Source of the DNA: Mycobacterium sp.
GTDB lineage: Bacteria; Actinomycetota; Actinomycetes; Mycobacteriales; Mycobacteriaceae
Length of the DNA: 41,642 nucleotides
Direction of reading: 5' to 3'
Assembly: GCA_031292665.1 (NCBI GenBank)
Contig: JARLGR010000002.1
Span: 1 to 41,642 of the forward strand
Part shown: piece by piece, positions 6,865-15,079 of the stretch
Numbering within the stretch: position 1 is the first letter of the stretch
Layout: each line of letters opens with the position of its first letter
Made by a program: the position numbers and the translations under genes
The notes under the pieces: generated by a model
Seen by the model: the letters and a program-made list of their open reading frames with translations, nothing else
The model's database searches: none
Told to the model about the DNA's origin: nothing

Positions 6865-6912
6865 ATGACCCGTCGGTGCAACGGCGCACCGGCGGGCACC
6901 TCCGCTGACTGA
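6865..6912 (+). CDS. Possible leaderless leader peptide upstream of nirA (15 aa)
   Basis: ATG 6865 to TGA 6912 encodes MTRRCNGAPAGTSAD, with one Cys codon at position 5. It ends 65 bp before nirA. CGGTGC (6874-6879) can pair with GCACCG (6886-6891), and CGGGCAC (6893-6899) with GTGCCCG (6928-6934), so the leader RNA can fold. Leaderless polycysteine peptides that act as cysteine-responsive attenuators are known upstream of mycobacterial cysteine operons. This one has only a single Cys, so the role is uncertain. Confidence 0.3.
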   Translation: MTRRCNGAPAGTSAD

Positions 6913-6977
6913 TGCACGCCAGCCCGCGTGCCCGTGCCAAGCGGCTAGTTCCGCCAGGCAAGAAAGGGGAACGCCAC

Positions 6978-8642
6978 ATGACCACAGCTCGTCCCAAGAC
7001 TCGCAGCGAGGGCCAGTGGGCGCTGGGAGACCGCGAGCCGCTCAACGACGCCGAGCAGTTCAAGCACGACGACGCGCCGCTGAACGTGCGGGACCGCATC
7101 CTCAACGTCTACGCCAAAGAGGGATTCGACAGCATCGCCGCGAACGACCTTCGCGGTCGCTTCCGCTGGATGGGCCTCTACACCCAACGCGAGCAGGGCT
7201 ACGACGGCTCGTGGACCGGCGACGAGAACATCGACAAGATCGAAGCCAAGTACTTCATGATGCGGGTGCGCTCCGACGGCAAGCCCATGTCGGCGCACAC
7301 GCTGCGCACCCTGGGTCAGGTCTCCACCGAATTCGCCCGCGACACCGCCGACATCGGCGACCGGGAAAACGTGCAGTTCCACTGGATCCGCATCGAGGAC
7401 GTTCCCGAGATCTGGCGCCGGCTCGAATCCGTCGGCCTGACCACCACGGAGGCGTGCGGTGACTGCCCCCGCGGCATCCACGGCTCGCCGCTGGCGGGCG
7501 ACGCGCTCGACGAGGTGCTCGACGCCACCCCGGCGATCGACGAGATCATCCGCCGCTTCATGAACAACCCCGAGTACGCGAACCTGCCCCGAAAATTCAA
7601 GTCCGCGATCTCCGGCCTCCAAGACGTCTCCCACGAAACCCACGACGTCGCCTTCATCGGCGTCAACCACCCCGAGCACGGTCCGGGCATGGATCTGTGG
7701 GTGGGCGGCGGGTTGTCGACCAACCCGATGCTGGCCCAGCGGGTCGGCGTGTGGGTTCCGCTGGACGAGGTCCCCGACGTCTGGGAGGCCGTCACCCAGA
7801 TCTTCCGCGACTACGGCTACCGCCGGCTGCGCGCCAAGGCCCGGATCAAGTTCCTGGTCAAGGACTGGGGCATAGAGAAATTCCGTGAAATTCTCGAACA
7901 GGAGTACCTCAACCGCCGGCTGATCGACGGCCCGGCTCCCGAGCCGGTCAAGCACCCCATCGACCACGTCGGCGTGCAGAAGATCAAGAACGGTCTCAAC
8001 GCCGTCGGCGTCGCCCCGATCGCCGGGCGCGTGACGGGCACCACCCTGTCGGCGCTGGCCGACCTCATGGAGAAGGTCGGCTCCGACCGGGCCCGGTTCA
8101 CCCCGTTCCAGAAGCTGGTCGTCCTCGACGTGCCCGACGACAAGATCGACGAGCTGGTCGCCGGCCTGGACGCGCTGGGCCTGCCGGCGCGGCCGTCCTC
8201 GTGGCGCAAGAACACGATGGCGTGCACCGGTATCGAGTTCTGCAAGCTGTCCTTCGCCGAAACCCGTGTGCGCGCCCAGACTTTGGTGCCCGAGCTGGAA
8301 CAACGCCTCGCGGACGTCAACCCCCGGCTCGACGTGCCCATCACCGTCCACCTCAACGGATGTCCGAACTCGTGCGCCCGCATCCAGGTCGCCGACATCG
8401 GGTTCAAGGGCCAGTGGATCGACGACGGCGAGGGCAATTCGGTCGAAGGCTTCCAGGTCCACCTCGGCGGCGGCCTGGGCGAGGAAAGCGGGTTCGGCCG
8501 AAAACTGCGCCAGCACAAGGTCACCAGCGAGGAACTCGGCGACTACATCGACCGCGTGACGCGCAAGTTCCTCGAACAGCGCGAGGACGGCGAACGGTTC
8601 GCGAACTGGGCACTGCGGGCCGACGAGGCCGAGCTGCGATAG
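6978..8642 (+). CDS. nirA: Ferredoxin-dependent assimilatory sulfite reductase
   Basis: NirA (SirA) reduces sulfite to sulfide with six electrons from reduced ferredoxin, in cysteine biosynthesis. It is 554 residues long and closely matches M. tuberculosis NirA. Cys416, Cys422 (ACTGIEFC), Cys462 and Cys466 (NGCPNSC) form the CX5C-Xn-CX3C site for the [4Fe-4S] cluster bridged to siroheme. Tyr68 (MGLYTQREQGYDG) and Cys160 (TTEACGDCPR) correspond to the covalent Tyr-Cys pair known in the M. tuberculosis enzyme. The start is ATG 6978, with GAAAGGGG just upstream; an in-frame ATG at 6912 would add 22 residues without homology. It heads the nirA-cysH-che1 operon. A LysR-type box lies upstream. Confidence 0.96.
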   Translation: MTTARPKTRSEGQWALGDREPLNDAEQFKHDDAPLNVRDRILNVYAKEGFDSIAANDLRGRFRWMGLYTQREQGYDGSWTGDENIDKIEAKYFMMRVRSDGKPMSAHTLRTLGQVSTEFARDTADIGDRENVQFHWIRIEDVPEIWRRLESVGLTTTEACGDCPRGIHGSPLAGDALDEVLDATPAIDEIIRRFMNNPEYANLPRKFKSAISGLQDVSHETHDVAFIGVNHPEHGPGMDLWVGGGLSTNPMLAQRVGVWVPLDEVPDVWEAVTQIFRDYGYRRLRAKARIKFLVKDWGIEKFREILEQEYLNRRLIDGPAPEPVKHPIDHVGVQKIKNGLNAVGVAPIAGRVTGTTLSALADLMEKVGSDRARFTPFQKLVVLDVPDDKIDELVAGLDALGLPARPSSWRKNTMACTGIEFCKLSFAETRVRAQTLVPELEQRLADVNPRLDVPITVHLNGCPNSCARIQVADIGFKGQWIDDGEGNSVEGFQVHLGGGLGEESGFGRKLRQHKVTSEELGDYIDRVTRKFLEQREDGERFANWALRADEAELR

Positions 8643-8698
8643 GGGCCAACAGACATCACCAACGTGAGCGCTGACGTGACGAACCGAGGACGAATGAG

Positions 8699-9442
8699 AT
8701 GAGCGACGGGGTGAACGGCTTCACCGCGGAACGGCTGCGCGAGCTGGCCGAGCGTGGCGCGGCCGAGCTGGAGGGCGCCAGCGCCGAGGACATATTGCGC
8801 TGGACCGACAAACATTTCGGGGGCCCCGACGGACCCCGCAACTGGGCCACCTGCCAGTGGGTGGTGGCCTGCAACATGCAAGACGCGGTGTCGGTCTCGA
8901 TGGCGGCGGACGTACGGCCCGGCGTGCCGGTCCTTTTCCTGGACACCGGATACCACTTCATCGAAACCATCGGCACCCGCGACGCGGTCGAGGCCGTCTA
9001 CGACATCCACCTGCTCAACGTCACCCCCGCGCAGACGGTGAAAGAGCAGGACAGGCTGTTGGGCAAGGACCTGTTCGCCCGCGACCCCAACGAATGCTGC
9101 CGGCTGCGCAAGGTGGTGCCGCTGCGCAGAGCGCTGAGCGGTTACGCCGCGTGGATCACCGGGCTGCGCCGGGTGGAGTCACCCACCCGCGCCAACGCGC
9201 CGCTGATCAGCTTCGACGAGAACTTCGGGCTGGTGAAGGTCAACCCGATCGCGGACTGGACCGACGAAGACGAGGACGAGTACATCGAGAAGAACGGCGT
9301 GCTGGTCAACCCGCTGGTCGGCGAGGGCTACCCGTCGATAGGCTGTGCGCCGTGCACCGCCAAGCCGGCCGACCGCGACGACCCGCGCAGCGGGCGCTGG
9401 CAGGGCCGCAACAAGATCGAATGCGGGTTGCACGCCTCATGA
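8699..9442 (+). CDS. cysH: Adenylylsulfate (APS) reductase
   Basis: CysH reduces adenosine 5'-phosphosulfate to sulfite and AMP, feeding NirA. It has 247 residues. The [4Fe-4S] ligands of APS-type reductases are present as Cys133-Cys134 (NECCRLRKVV) and Cys216/Cys219 (GCAPCTAKPA), so this is an APS and not a PAPS enzyme. The catalytic Cys242 lies in the C-terminal ECGLH. LDTGYHFIETIGTRD is part of the nucleotide site. ATG 8699 is preceded by GAGGA at 8686-8690. It lies 56 bp after nirA and overlaps che1 by 4 bp. Confidence 0.96.
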   Translation: MSDGVNGFTAERLRELAERGAAELEGASAEDILRWTDKHFGGPDGPRNWATCQWVVACNMQDAVSVSMAADVRPGVPVLFLDTGYHFIETIGTRDAVEAVYDIHLLNVTPAQTVKEQDRLLGKDLFARDPNECCRLRKVVPLRRALSGYAAWITGLRRVESPTRANAPLISFDENFGLVKVNPIADWTDEDEDEYIEKNGVLVNPLVGEGYPSIGCAPCTAKPADRDDPRSGRWQGRNKIECGLHAS

Positions 9443-10155
9443 GCACCCTCGTCCTCACCGCGCACGGAAGCCGGGATCCGCGATCGGGCGCCAACGCCCG
9501 GGCCCTCGCCGACCGGCTGACGCTCATGCGGCCCGACCTCGACGTGCGCCTGGCGTTCCTGGAGCTCAACGAGCCCAACTTCACCGACGTGCTCGCCGAA
9601 TTGCCGGACAGCCGCCGCGCGGTGGTCGCGCCGTTGCTGCTGGCCAGCGCGTACCACGCGCGCCTCGACATCCCCAAGCAGATCGCCCGCGCCGGCGCCC
9701 GCGGCATCCGGCAGGCGGACGTCCTGGGTGAAGACGATCGGCTGGTGTCCGTATTGCGCGAACGCCTTGCCGAACTCACCGTTTCGCCGCTCGACGACCA
9801 CTTGGGCGTGATGGTGGTGGCGATCGGGTCATCCAACCTCGCCGCCAACGCCCGCACCGCGCGGGTGGCGGCCAAGCTGGCGTCGGGCACCCGGTGGGCC
9901 GGCGCGACGACCGCCTTCGCCACCCGGCGCGAGCAATCGGTGGCCCGTGCCGCCGGCCATTTGCGCCGCCAAGGCGCCCGCCGGCTCGTCATCGCGCCGT
10001 GGTTTTTGGCGCCGGGACTCCTCACCGACAGGGTCTCGACCTTCGCCCGCGACAACGGCATTCCGATGGCGGTGCCGCTGGGCGCCCACCGGCTCGTCGC
10101 CGAGGCCGTGCTCGACCGCTACGAGCAGGCGTTGGCCGAGCAGCAGGCCGCCTAA
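9439..10155 (+). CDS. che1: Sirohydrochlorin ferrochelatase (CbiX/Che1 type)
   Basis: This 238-residue protein of the CbiX/SirB family inserts Fe2+ into sirohydrochlorin to make siroheme, the cofactor of NirA. Metal-binding histidines fit His9 (TAHGSRDPR) and the SAYHARLDIP motif. Two CbiX half-domains are visible (about residues 1-115 and 125-235), as in the mycobacterial Rv2393 family. ATG 9439 overlaps the cysH stop (ATGA), so translation is coupled. It ends 72 bp before the convergent LysR gene. Confidence 0.9.
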   Translation: MSTLVLTAHGSRDPRSGANARALADRLTLMRPDLDVRLAFLELNEPNFTDVLAELPDSRRAVVAPLLLASAYHARLDIPKQIARAGARGIRQADVLGEDDRLVSVLRERLAELTVSPLDDHLGVMVVAIGSSNLAANARTARVAAKLASGTRWAGATTAFATRREQSVARAAGHLRRQGARRLVIAPWFLAPGLLTDRVSTFARDNGIPMAVPLGAHRLVAEAVLDRYEQALAEQQAA

Positions 10156-10227
10156 GCCTTTCGCCCAACGTCGGCTTGTTGCGGGCTTAAGCAGCCGAAA
10201 CGCCGCAACGATTCGACGTTCGCGGGC

Positions 10228-11151
10228 CTAGTTCGTCGCCTGACTCATGATGTGGCTCAACAGGTCTCGTATCACCCCGGCGGGCGGCGTGCGCCCGCCG
10301 ATCCAAATGGCGCGAAACTTGCGTCGTAAGTCCAACTCCGGAATGGTGACCGCGCGCAGCCGGCCCACCGCCAGGTCGTCGGCCACCACCAGCCGGCTCA
10401 TGGCCGCCGGACCCGCGCCCGCGAGCACTGCGGCCCGCATCGCCGCAGCGGACGCCAATTCGAGTACGGGCGGCGCTTGTTCCATGTCGTCGCCCAGCAC
10501 CTGACGCAACGCCACCGTCAGCGAATCGCGGATGCCCGAATGCGGTTCGCGGGTAACCAGGGGGGTTTGCGCGAGTTCGCGAGCGGTCACGGCCCGTGAT
10601 CGTCGAGTCCACTTGTGGCCCGGCGGCACCACAATCACCAGCTCGTCGTGTCCCACCACACTGCTTCCCAAACCCCTGGGCGGACCAGGGTTCTCGACGA
10701 ACCCGAGATCGACGGTGCCGTCGCGCACCGAGGCGATGGCGTGTTCGCTGTTGGTGGCGGTCAGGACCACCTGGGGAACAATGCCGCCGCGCCGCGTCGC
10801 CTCGCCCTGCAGCGAAAGCAGCCAGCGCGGCATCACCTGTTCGGCAATCGTCTGGCTGGCCGCCACCCTGATTCGTTCGCGGCCTTCCTTTCGCAGCGAG
10901 CCCAGCCCCGCGTCGATGTCGTTGGCGACTTCGAGCAGGCGGGACGCCCACTCGGCGATGATGAGGCCGGCGGGCGTGAGTTCCGAGCCACGCGTTGACC
11001 GCACGGCCAGTGTCACCCCGATCTGTGCCTCCATGTATGCGAGCCGCCGGGACACGGCCTGTTGGGTCATCCCCAGTTCCCGGGCGGCGCGGCCGAGCGT
11101 CCCCGTCTCCGCGATCGTCAAAAAAACTTCGAACGAGGCGAGTTCGGGCAT
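10228..11151 (-). CDS. LysR-family transcriptional regulator
   Basis: This 307-residue LysR-type regulator starts at ATG 11151 (MPELASFEVF). The winged helix-turn-helix covers about residues 1-60 (TLGRAARELGMTQQAVSRRL, then RSTRGSELTPAG). A periplasmic-binding-protein-like effector domain follows. It closely resembles M. tuberculosis Rv2282c as I recall it. GTG 11202 is an alternative start but falls in a repeat of CACAA half-sites. The gene is convergent with nirA-cysH-che1 and divergent from a ferredoxin gene. The motif CACAA-N7-TTGTG-N4-CACAA is found both upstream of it and upstream of nirA. I infer a role in sulfur assimilation control, not shown in this family as far as I know. Confidence 0.9.
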   Translation of the reverse strand: MPELASFEVFLTIAETGTLGRAARELGMTQQAVSRRLAYMEAQIGVTLAVRSTRGSELTPAGLIIAEWASRLLEVANDIDAGLGSLRKEGRERIRVAASQTIAEQVMPRWLLSLQGEATRRGGIVPQVVLTATNSEHAIASVRDGTVDLGFVENPGPPRGLGSSVVGHDELVIVVPPGHKWTRRSRAVTARELAQTPLVTREPHSGIRDSLTVALRQVLGDDMEQAPPVLELASAAAMRAAVLAGAGPAAMSRLVVADDLAVGRLRAVTIPELDLRRKFRAIWIGGRTPPAGVIRDLLSHIMSQATN

Positions 11152-11199
11152 TCGAGCGCTGAGCGGCACGCTGGTCAACTCACAATCGAGTAGGGATGC

Positions 11200-11225
11200 C
11201 ACAACAGTAGCTTGTGACGCCACAA
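11200..11225 (+). promoter_or_regulatory. Composite LysR-type box between lysR and fdxC
   Basis: CACAA (11200-11204), TTGTG (11212-11216) and CACAA (11221-11225) have the same order, strand and spacing as the box at 6782-6807. It lies in the 211-bp gap between the LysR and ferredoxin genes and could serve autoregulation, ferredoxin control, or both. A further CACAA is at 11181-11185. Confidence 0.6.
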
Positions 11226-11362
11226 CCCCGAAACCTCTACTCGCGCGCCCCCGGCCCGGCAACCATGGAAACCATGGAGACGCTTGCGCGCCCGCGGGTA
11301 AAGTAGGCCAGCCCGAACGAGCTCCTGCGGGTTGGGCGCGGCGATTAAGGACGGAGACATTC

Positions 11363-11689
11363 ATGACATACGTGATCGCGGAACCGTACGTCGACATCAA
11401 AGACAAAGCATGCATCGAGGAATGCCCCGTCGACTGCATCTACGAGGGCGCCCGCATGCTCTACATCCACCCCGACGAATGCGTCGACTGCGGCGCCTGC
11501 GAGCCGGTGTGCCCCGTCGAATCCATCTACTACGAAGACGACGTGCCCGGCGAATACAGCCAGTACGCCCAGATCAATGCGGACTTCTTCAACGAACTCG
11601 GTTCACCCGGCGGCGCCGCGAAAGTCGGCCTGACCGAGCACGACCCCCCTGCGGTCAAGAGCCTGGAAAGCCGGGCCGAGGCGACGTAG
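11363..11689 (+). CDS. fdxC: 7Fe-type ferredoxin, FdxC family
   Basis: This 108-residue soluble ferredoxin carries electrons between reductases and enzymes such as sulfite reductase or P450s. CIEECPVDCIYEGARMLYIH and CVDCGACEPVCPVESIYYEDD hold the cysteines for one [3Fe-4S] and one [4Fe-4S] cluster. Sequence and length match mycobacterial FdxC (Rv1177) better than FdxA. The start ATG 11363 follows ACGGAG at 11351-11356. M. tuberculosis fdxC lies in another context, so this may be a second copy. Its place beside LysR, with the box shared with nirA, suggests it may supply NirA. A TAAAGT at 11299-11304 is a possible -10. Confidence 0.92.
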   Translation: MTYVIAEPYVDIKDKACIEECPVDCIYEGARMLYIHPDECVDCGACEPVCPVESIYYEDDVPGEYSQYAQINADFFNELGSPGGAAKVGLTEHDPPAVKSLESRAEAT

Positions 11690-11694
11690 TTTCC

Positions 11695-11719
11695 GGCGAG
11701 CCTGCGCGCGTTCCTCGCC
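11695..11719 (+). terminator. Possible hairpin terminator after fdxC
   Basis: GGCGAG (11695-11700) pairs with CTCGCC (11714-11719) 6 bp after the fdxC stop and is followed by TTTC. The stem is only 6 bp with a 13-base loop, and there is no long U-tract, so this is a weak candidate. Confidence 0.35.
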
Positions 11720-11734
11720 TTTCGGTGGGACAAA

Positions 11735-11880
11735 TCACTTCCGTCACTAGAAGTTCGGGATACGACGAAGTGCCCGCCTCCTAGCGACTTACGAGGCAGT
11801 CGACGCGCCACCAAGAACTGTCGCTACGAGGCGGGCACAAAGTGTGCCTCCTTTTCCAGAGACGCCTGTGGCGGATGTGA
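11735..11880. repeat. Nested inverted-repeat intergenic element, empty form (copy B)
   Basis: Outer arms are 11735-11747 and 11868-11880; inner 19-bp arms are 11770-11788 (GTGCCCGCCTCCTAGCGAC) and 11820-11838. The left inner arm is identical to copy A. The right flank shares an exact 20-bp run with copy A (TGTGGCGGATGTGACTCAGC, 11867-11886). The interior is 31 bp and non-coding. It lies between fdxC and the TB22.2-like gene and contains no gene. Confidence 0.7.
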
Positions 11881-11907
11881 CTCAGCGGCCGTCCAGGGGA
11901 ACGATTC

Positions 11908-12588
11908 CTACACCACCATCAGCGGCGCCATGGTGGCGCGGGGGACCGAAACCTGCTGCGGACCATCGACTTCCGCGAGCACCTTACCCTGGCCGAAGAA
12001 AAAGATGACGGCGTCGTCGGTGATCGCGAAGTTCTGATACGCGTCGGTACCCAGGTCCCCGAAGGGCGACGGTCCCAGCTCGCGCGAGACAAAAGGATTC
12101 AGAACGTCCAGCGGCTTGGCGCCCGGCTTGAACAGCGTGTCGAAGGTGATCGGGGCGCGCCTCCCGAGGTCGTAGTTGAATGCCTTGAACGAGCCCACCG
12201 GGTGGGCGCCGAGGTCCTCGTTCATATCCAGCACCAGGCTCTGGGTGCCCGCGGTGGATGCGGCCGACCGGTATGCCGTTCCCGTGATCGTCAGCAGATA
12301 GGGCGGCCGATCACCCGGAGGCTGCGTCCGGGCATCGTCGGCCCACGTGTCGCGGGTGTGGATCAGGTAGTCGGCCACGGACTGCTGGTCGGAATAATTG
12401 ACCGGATAGCTCAAGTCGAGCGCATAGCTGGCGGTGACGATGTGGCCATGGCAGATCTGGTCTTGGCCCACCGTTCCGCCGAGGTCGGCGCAGGCCGATT
12501 GCGCCCCGGCCGTCCAGCCGCTCAACCAGCCGGGCACGACCCAGACGGCCACCGCCGCGAGACCCAGGAGACGCATGCCGGTAAGCAT
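11908..12588 (-). CDS. TB22.2: Secreted MPT64/TB22.2-family protein (DUF3298/RsiV-like)
   Basis: This 226-residue exported protein closely resembles M. tuberculosis TB22.2 (Rv3036c) and, more distantly, the antigen MPT64. An N-terminal signal peptide of about 30 residues ends near AGA-QSACADLGG. Family landmarks are ICHGHIVTASYALDLSYPVNY, DQQSVADYLIHTRD, HPVGSFKAFNYDLGRRAPIT, DTLFKPGAKPLDVLNP and YQNFAITDDAVIFFFGQGK. Function is unknown; MPT64 is a secreted immunodominant antigen. I chose ATG 12588, which gives nearly the length of Rv3036c; ATG 12576 is also possible. It is divergent from lipM across 64 bp. Confidence 0.88.
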   Translation of the reverse strand: MLTGMRLLGLAAVAVWVVPGWLSGWTAGAQSACADLGGTVGQDQICHGHIVTASYALDLSYPVNYSDQQSVADYLIHTRDTWADDARTQPPGDRPPYLLTITGTAYRSAASTAGTQSLVLDMNEDLGAHPVGSFKAFNYDLGRRAPITFDTLFKPGAKPLDVLNPFVSRELGPSPFGDLGTDAYQNFAITDDAVIFFFGQGKVLAEVDGPQQVSVPRATMAPLMVV

Positions 12589-12635
12589 GCCCCGACCGCT
12601 ATCAGGAGGTGGGCAAATCGGCATGCCCGGACCGC
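12585..12635. repeat. 15-bp direct repeat between TB22.2-like gene and lipM
   Basis: GCATGCCCCGACCGC (12585-12599) and GCATGCCCGGACCGC (12621-12635) differ at one base and start 36 bp apart. They lie in the divergent gap, the first overlapping the TB22.2-like start. A regulator-binding role is possible but unsupported. Confidence 0.35.
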
Positions 12636-12652
12636 CTCGTAAGGTGACCGGC

Positions 12653-13915
12653 ATGCAGAGAGCTCGAATCCTCCACATCGTCCGGCAGGTCGGATCCCTG
12701 ATCGTCACGGCGGTCACGGCCACGTCGACCCTCAACGCCTACCGCCCGCTGGCGCGCAGCGGATACGTGTCGATCTTCTCGTGGATGTTCGGTCTGGTCG
12801 TCACCGAACTGCCGCTGCAGACCCTGGCGAGCCAGCTCGGCGGGCTGGCGCTCACGGCCCGCCGCCTGACCCGGCCCGTTCGCACCCTCGCATGGCTGGT
12901 GGCGGGCGTCTCGGCGCTGGGCTTGCTGAACTTCAACCGCGCCGGCCACAAGGCCAACGTGCCGCTCACCAAAGCCCTCGACGACGGCCTGGGACCGGAT
13001 CGGCGCACCGATTCCGCGGGGCTGTGGCGCCGTCCGACCGGCGCCGGCACCGCCAAGGCGCCGGGCCTGCTGCGGATGATGCGGGTCTACCGCGACTACG
13101 CTCACGACGCCAACATCAGCTACGGCGAATTCGGCGGCGCCAACCAGCTGGACATCTGGCGGCGTCCCGACCTCGACCCGACCGGCGAGGCGCCGGTGCT
13201 CTTCCAGATCCCCGGCGGCGCGTGGACGACGGGAAACAAACGCGGCCAGGCACATCCGTTGATGAGCCACCTCGCCGAGCTCGGCTGGATCTGCGTCGCG
13301 GTCAACTACCGGCACAGCCCGCGCAACACCTGGCCCGCCCACATCGTCGACGTCAAGCGCGCCCTCGCCTGGGTCAAGCAACACATCGCCGAATACGGCG
13401 GCGACCCCGACTTCATCGCCATTACCGGCGGGTCGGCCGGCGGCCACCTGTCGTCGCTGGCGGCGCTGACACCCAACGACCCGCAATTCCAGCCCGGTTT
13501 CGAAGACGCCGACACCCGGGTGCAGGTGGCGGTGCCGTTCTACGGCGTCTACGACTTCACCCGCTTCAATGACGCGATGCATCCGATGATGCCTGGCCTG
13601 CTGGTGAAATCGGTGATGAAGCAACGGCCGTCGACGAACCTGGAGGTGTACGTCACCGCGTCACCGGTCAACCACGTCTCCGCCGATGCTCCCCCGTTCT
13701 TCGTGCTGCACGGCCGCAACGACTCGCTGGTTCCCGTCGAGCAAGCGCGTGCATTCATCGGTGCGCTGCGGGAAGTCAGCAAGGAGCCCGTCGCCTACGC
13801 CGAATTGCCGTTCACCCAGCACGCTTTCGACATCTTCGGATCGGCGCGCGCGGCGCACGCCGCGATCGCCGTCGAGCAATTCCTGGCCCAGGTCTACGCG
13901 GACGCCAAGCTATGA
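12653..13915 (+). CDS. lipM: Alpha/beta-hydrolase esterase LipM
   Basis: This 420-residue esterase of the hormone-sensitive-lipase/BD-FAE type closely matches M. tuberculosis LipM (Rv2284). About 110 N-terminal residues contain hydrophobic helices (VSIFSWMFGLVVTELPL, TLAWLVAGVSALGLLNF), so it is probably membrane-associated. The catalytic part has the oxyanion segment PGGAWTTGNKRG, the nucleophile elbow GGSAGG, Asp in HGRNDSLVP and His in TQHAFD. It should hydrolyse short- or medium-chain acyl esters; the native substrate is unknown. The start is ATG 12653. Its stop overlaps the convergent gene at 13910 by 6 bp. Confidence 0.92.
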   Translation: MQRARILHIVRQVGSLIVTAVTATSTLNAYRPLARSGYVSIFSWMFGLVVTELPLQTLASQLGGLALTARRLTRPVRTLAWLVAGVSALGLLNFNRAGHKANVPLTKALDDGLGPDRRTDSAGLWRRPTGAGTAKAPGLLRMMRVYRDYAHDANISYGEFGGANQLDIWRRPDLDPTGEAPVLFQIPGGAWTTGNKRGQAHPLMSHLAELGWICVAVNYRHSPRNTWPAHIVDVKRALAWVKQHIAEYGGDPDFIAITGGSAGGHLSSLAALTPNDPQFQPGFEDADTRVQVAVPFYGVYDFTRFNDAMHPMMPGLLVKSVMKQRPSTNLEVYVTASPVNHVSADAPPFFVLHGRNDSLVPVEQARAFIGALREVSKEPVAYAELPFTQHAFDIFGSARAAHAAIAVEQFLAQVYADAKL

Positions 13916-14428
13916 CTTGGGACGCACGCCGGCGGCGCGATAAACGAAATCCGGAGTTACGCGGAACCGCAGCGATGTGGTGGGCAGCTGCTGCAGCGCG
14001 TCGTCCGGGATCGCCTTCTTGTAGTTCAGCTTCATCGATCCGCTGAAGGCGGGGTCCACCCCGTGCAGGTCGATCTCGATCTGCAGGCCCTTGTTGCTGA
14101 TGGTCGCGCGCGCCGGCCCCTTGTTGGTGTCCCAGGGGCAGTCGATGGACCGCAGCTTGGCGTCGCCCAGGGCGGGGAAGGTAGCGACGACCCGTACCTT
14201 GCTGAAGCCGAATCCGCCGGTGTTGCGGGAAATGCCCGTGGCCGAGCGGACCCCCGGGACATGCCCGCTGAAGCGTCGGCTCACCCCGACCTTGCCGGCG
14301 GTGAAGATGACACCCTCGGCATCGAGTTCGTCACGCAGGTCGGCGGGCAGCTTACCGATCTCGGACCAGTTGCGGAGAAAGCCGAACACGCCAAAGACCG
14401 TAACGGAGTCGTCGCGGCCGCGCACCAC
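13910..14428 (-). CDS. Conserved mycobacterial hypothetical protein
   Basis: This 172-residue protein starts at GTG 14428, with GTG 14425 as an alternative. I do not recognise a named domain. It has no signal peptide or membrane segment. The N-terminal FGFLRNWSEIGKLPADLRDELDAEG is followed by a beta-rich stretch with the pattern of a small barrel (GKVGVSRRFSGHVPGVRSA, ATISNKGLQIEIDL). It lies 6 bp after the lipoprotein gene at 14435 and is probably cotranscribed. The two may act together at the envelope, but that is inference from position only. Confidence 0.7.
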   Translation of the reverse strand: MVRGRDDSVTVFGVFGFLRNWSEIGKLPADLRDELDAEGVIFTAGKVGVSRRFSGHVPGVRSATGISRNTGGFGFSKVRVVATFPALGDAKLRSIDCPWDTNKGPARATISNKGLQIEIDLHGVDPAFSGSMKLNYKKAIPDDALQQLPTTSLRFRVTPDFVYRAAGVRPKS

Positions 14429-14434
14429 CGAGGT

Positions 14435-14869
14435 TTACTGAACCGTCACGGTCGCGGTGTACGTGCACGTCGGTTTCGGGTCCTTGCCGACGATGCTGGC
14501 ATAGGACGTCGTGATCGTCGTCGTCCCCGGTATCAACGCGCTGAACGTCCACACTTCGGTGCCGGGCGCCCCCAGCGCATCGGAGGTCGGCTGCAGGAAT
14601 TCGTGGCTGTCCTGCTTGAGAACCGACGGATCGCCGATCAGGGTCTGCGGCTTCCACCGGTAGGGCGTCGAGTAGTTCGAGCCCAACTTCACATGCAGCG
14701 TGTTGCCGACCGCCAGGGTGATGTTTTGCGCGATGACGCTCTGCCGGAGCGCGTCGTCCATGGGGACCTGGAGGATTTTCGTTGACGGCGGGTTGCGGGA
14801 CGCGAAGTGGCAGCCCGCCACCATCGACGATGCCAGCACGACGACTGCCACCAGCAGCCTCACCTTCAC
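14435..14869 (-). CDS. Lipoprotein with I42 (chagasin-like) inhibitor fold
   Basis: This 144-residue protein has a signal peptide ending in the lipobox VAGC, with the acylated Cys at residue 20, so it should be anchored on the outer face of the cell membrane. The mature part resembles the I42 cysteine-protease-inhibitor fold. Parallels are a YSTPYRWKP segment in place of the usual NPTTGY-W loop, GTEVWTFSALIPGTTTIT and a Tyr/Thr-rich final strand. The match is from memory of the pattern, and inhibitor activity is inference. ATG 14869 opens a unit with the gene at 13910. It is divergent from the antiporter across 210 bp. Confidence 0.72.
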   Translation of the reverse strand: MKVRLLVAVVVLASSMVAGCHFASRNPPSTKILQVPMDDALRQSVIAQNITLAVGNTLHVKLGSNYSTPYRWKPQTLIGDPSVLKQDSHEFLQPTSDALGAPGTEVWTFSALIPGTTTITTSYASIVGKDPKPTCTYTATVTVQ

Positions 14870-15079
14870 ACGACTCCCCCTTCACTCCCGCTTCAAATCC
14901 GCACCGAACCCAATATTGCAGGCCAGCCTCCGCACGCGCGCCCGTATTTCGGCTCCGCGTTTGCTGATATCGCCTGCACCATCGCTTTTGCGAGTCGCAT
15001 GCTACCCGTCGGCTGGTGCCAAAGTGACGCGTGTGGCTAGGGCGCACGCTGTCGCGGGCGAAACCCCGAGACGCACGCA

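Noticed and set aside
6912..6977. Upstream ATG giving NirA a 22-residue extension
   Set aside because: The added residues have no homology, and the ATG at 6978 has the better ribosome-binding site and matches the family N-terminus.
6945..8516. Minus-strand open frame of 523 codons antisense to nirA
   Set aside because: It is a mirror of the well-conserved nirA frame; its Val/Asp/Gly-rich composition is that of an antisense shadow.
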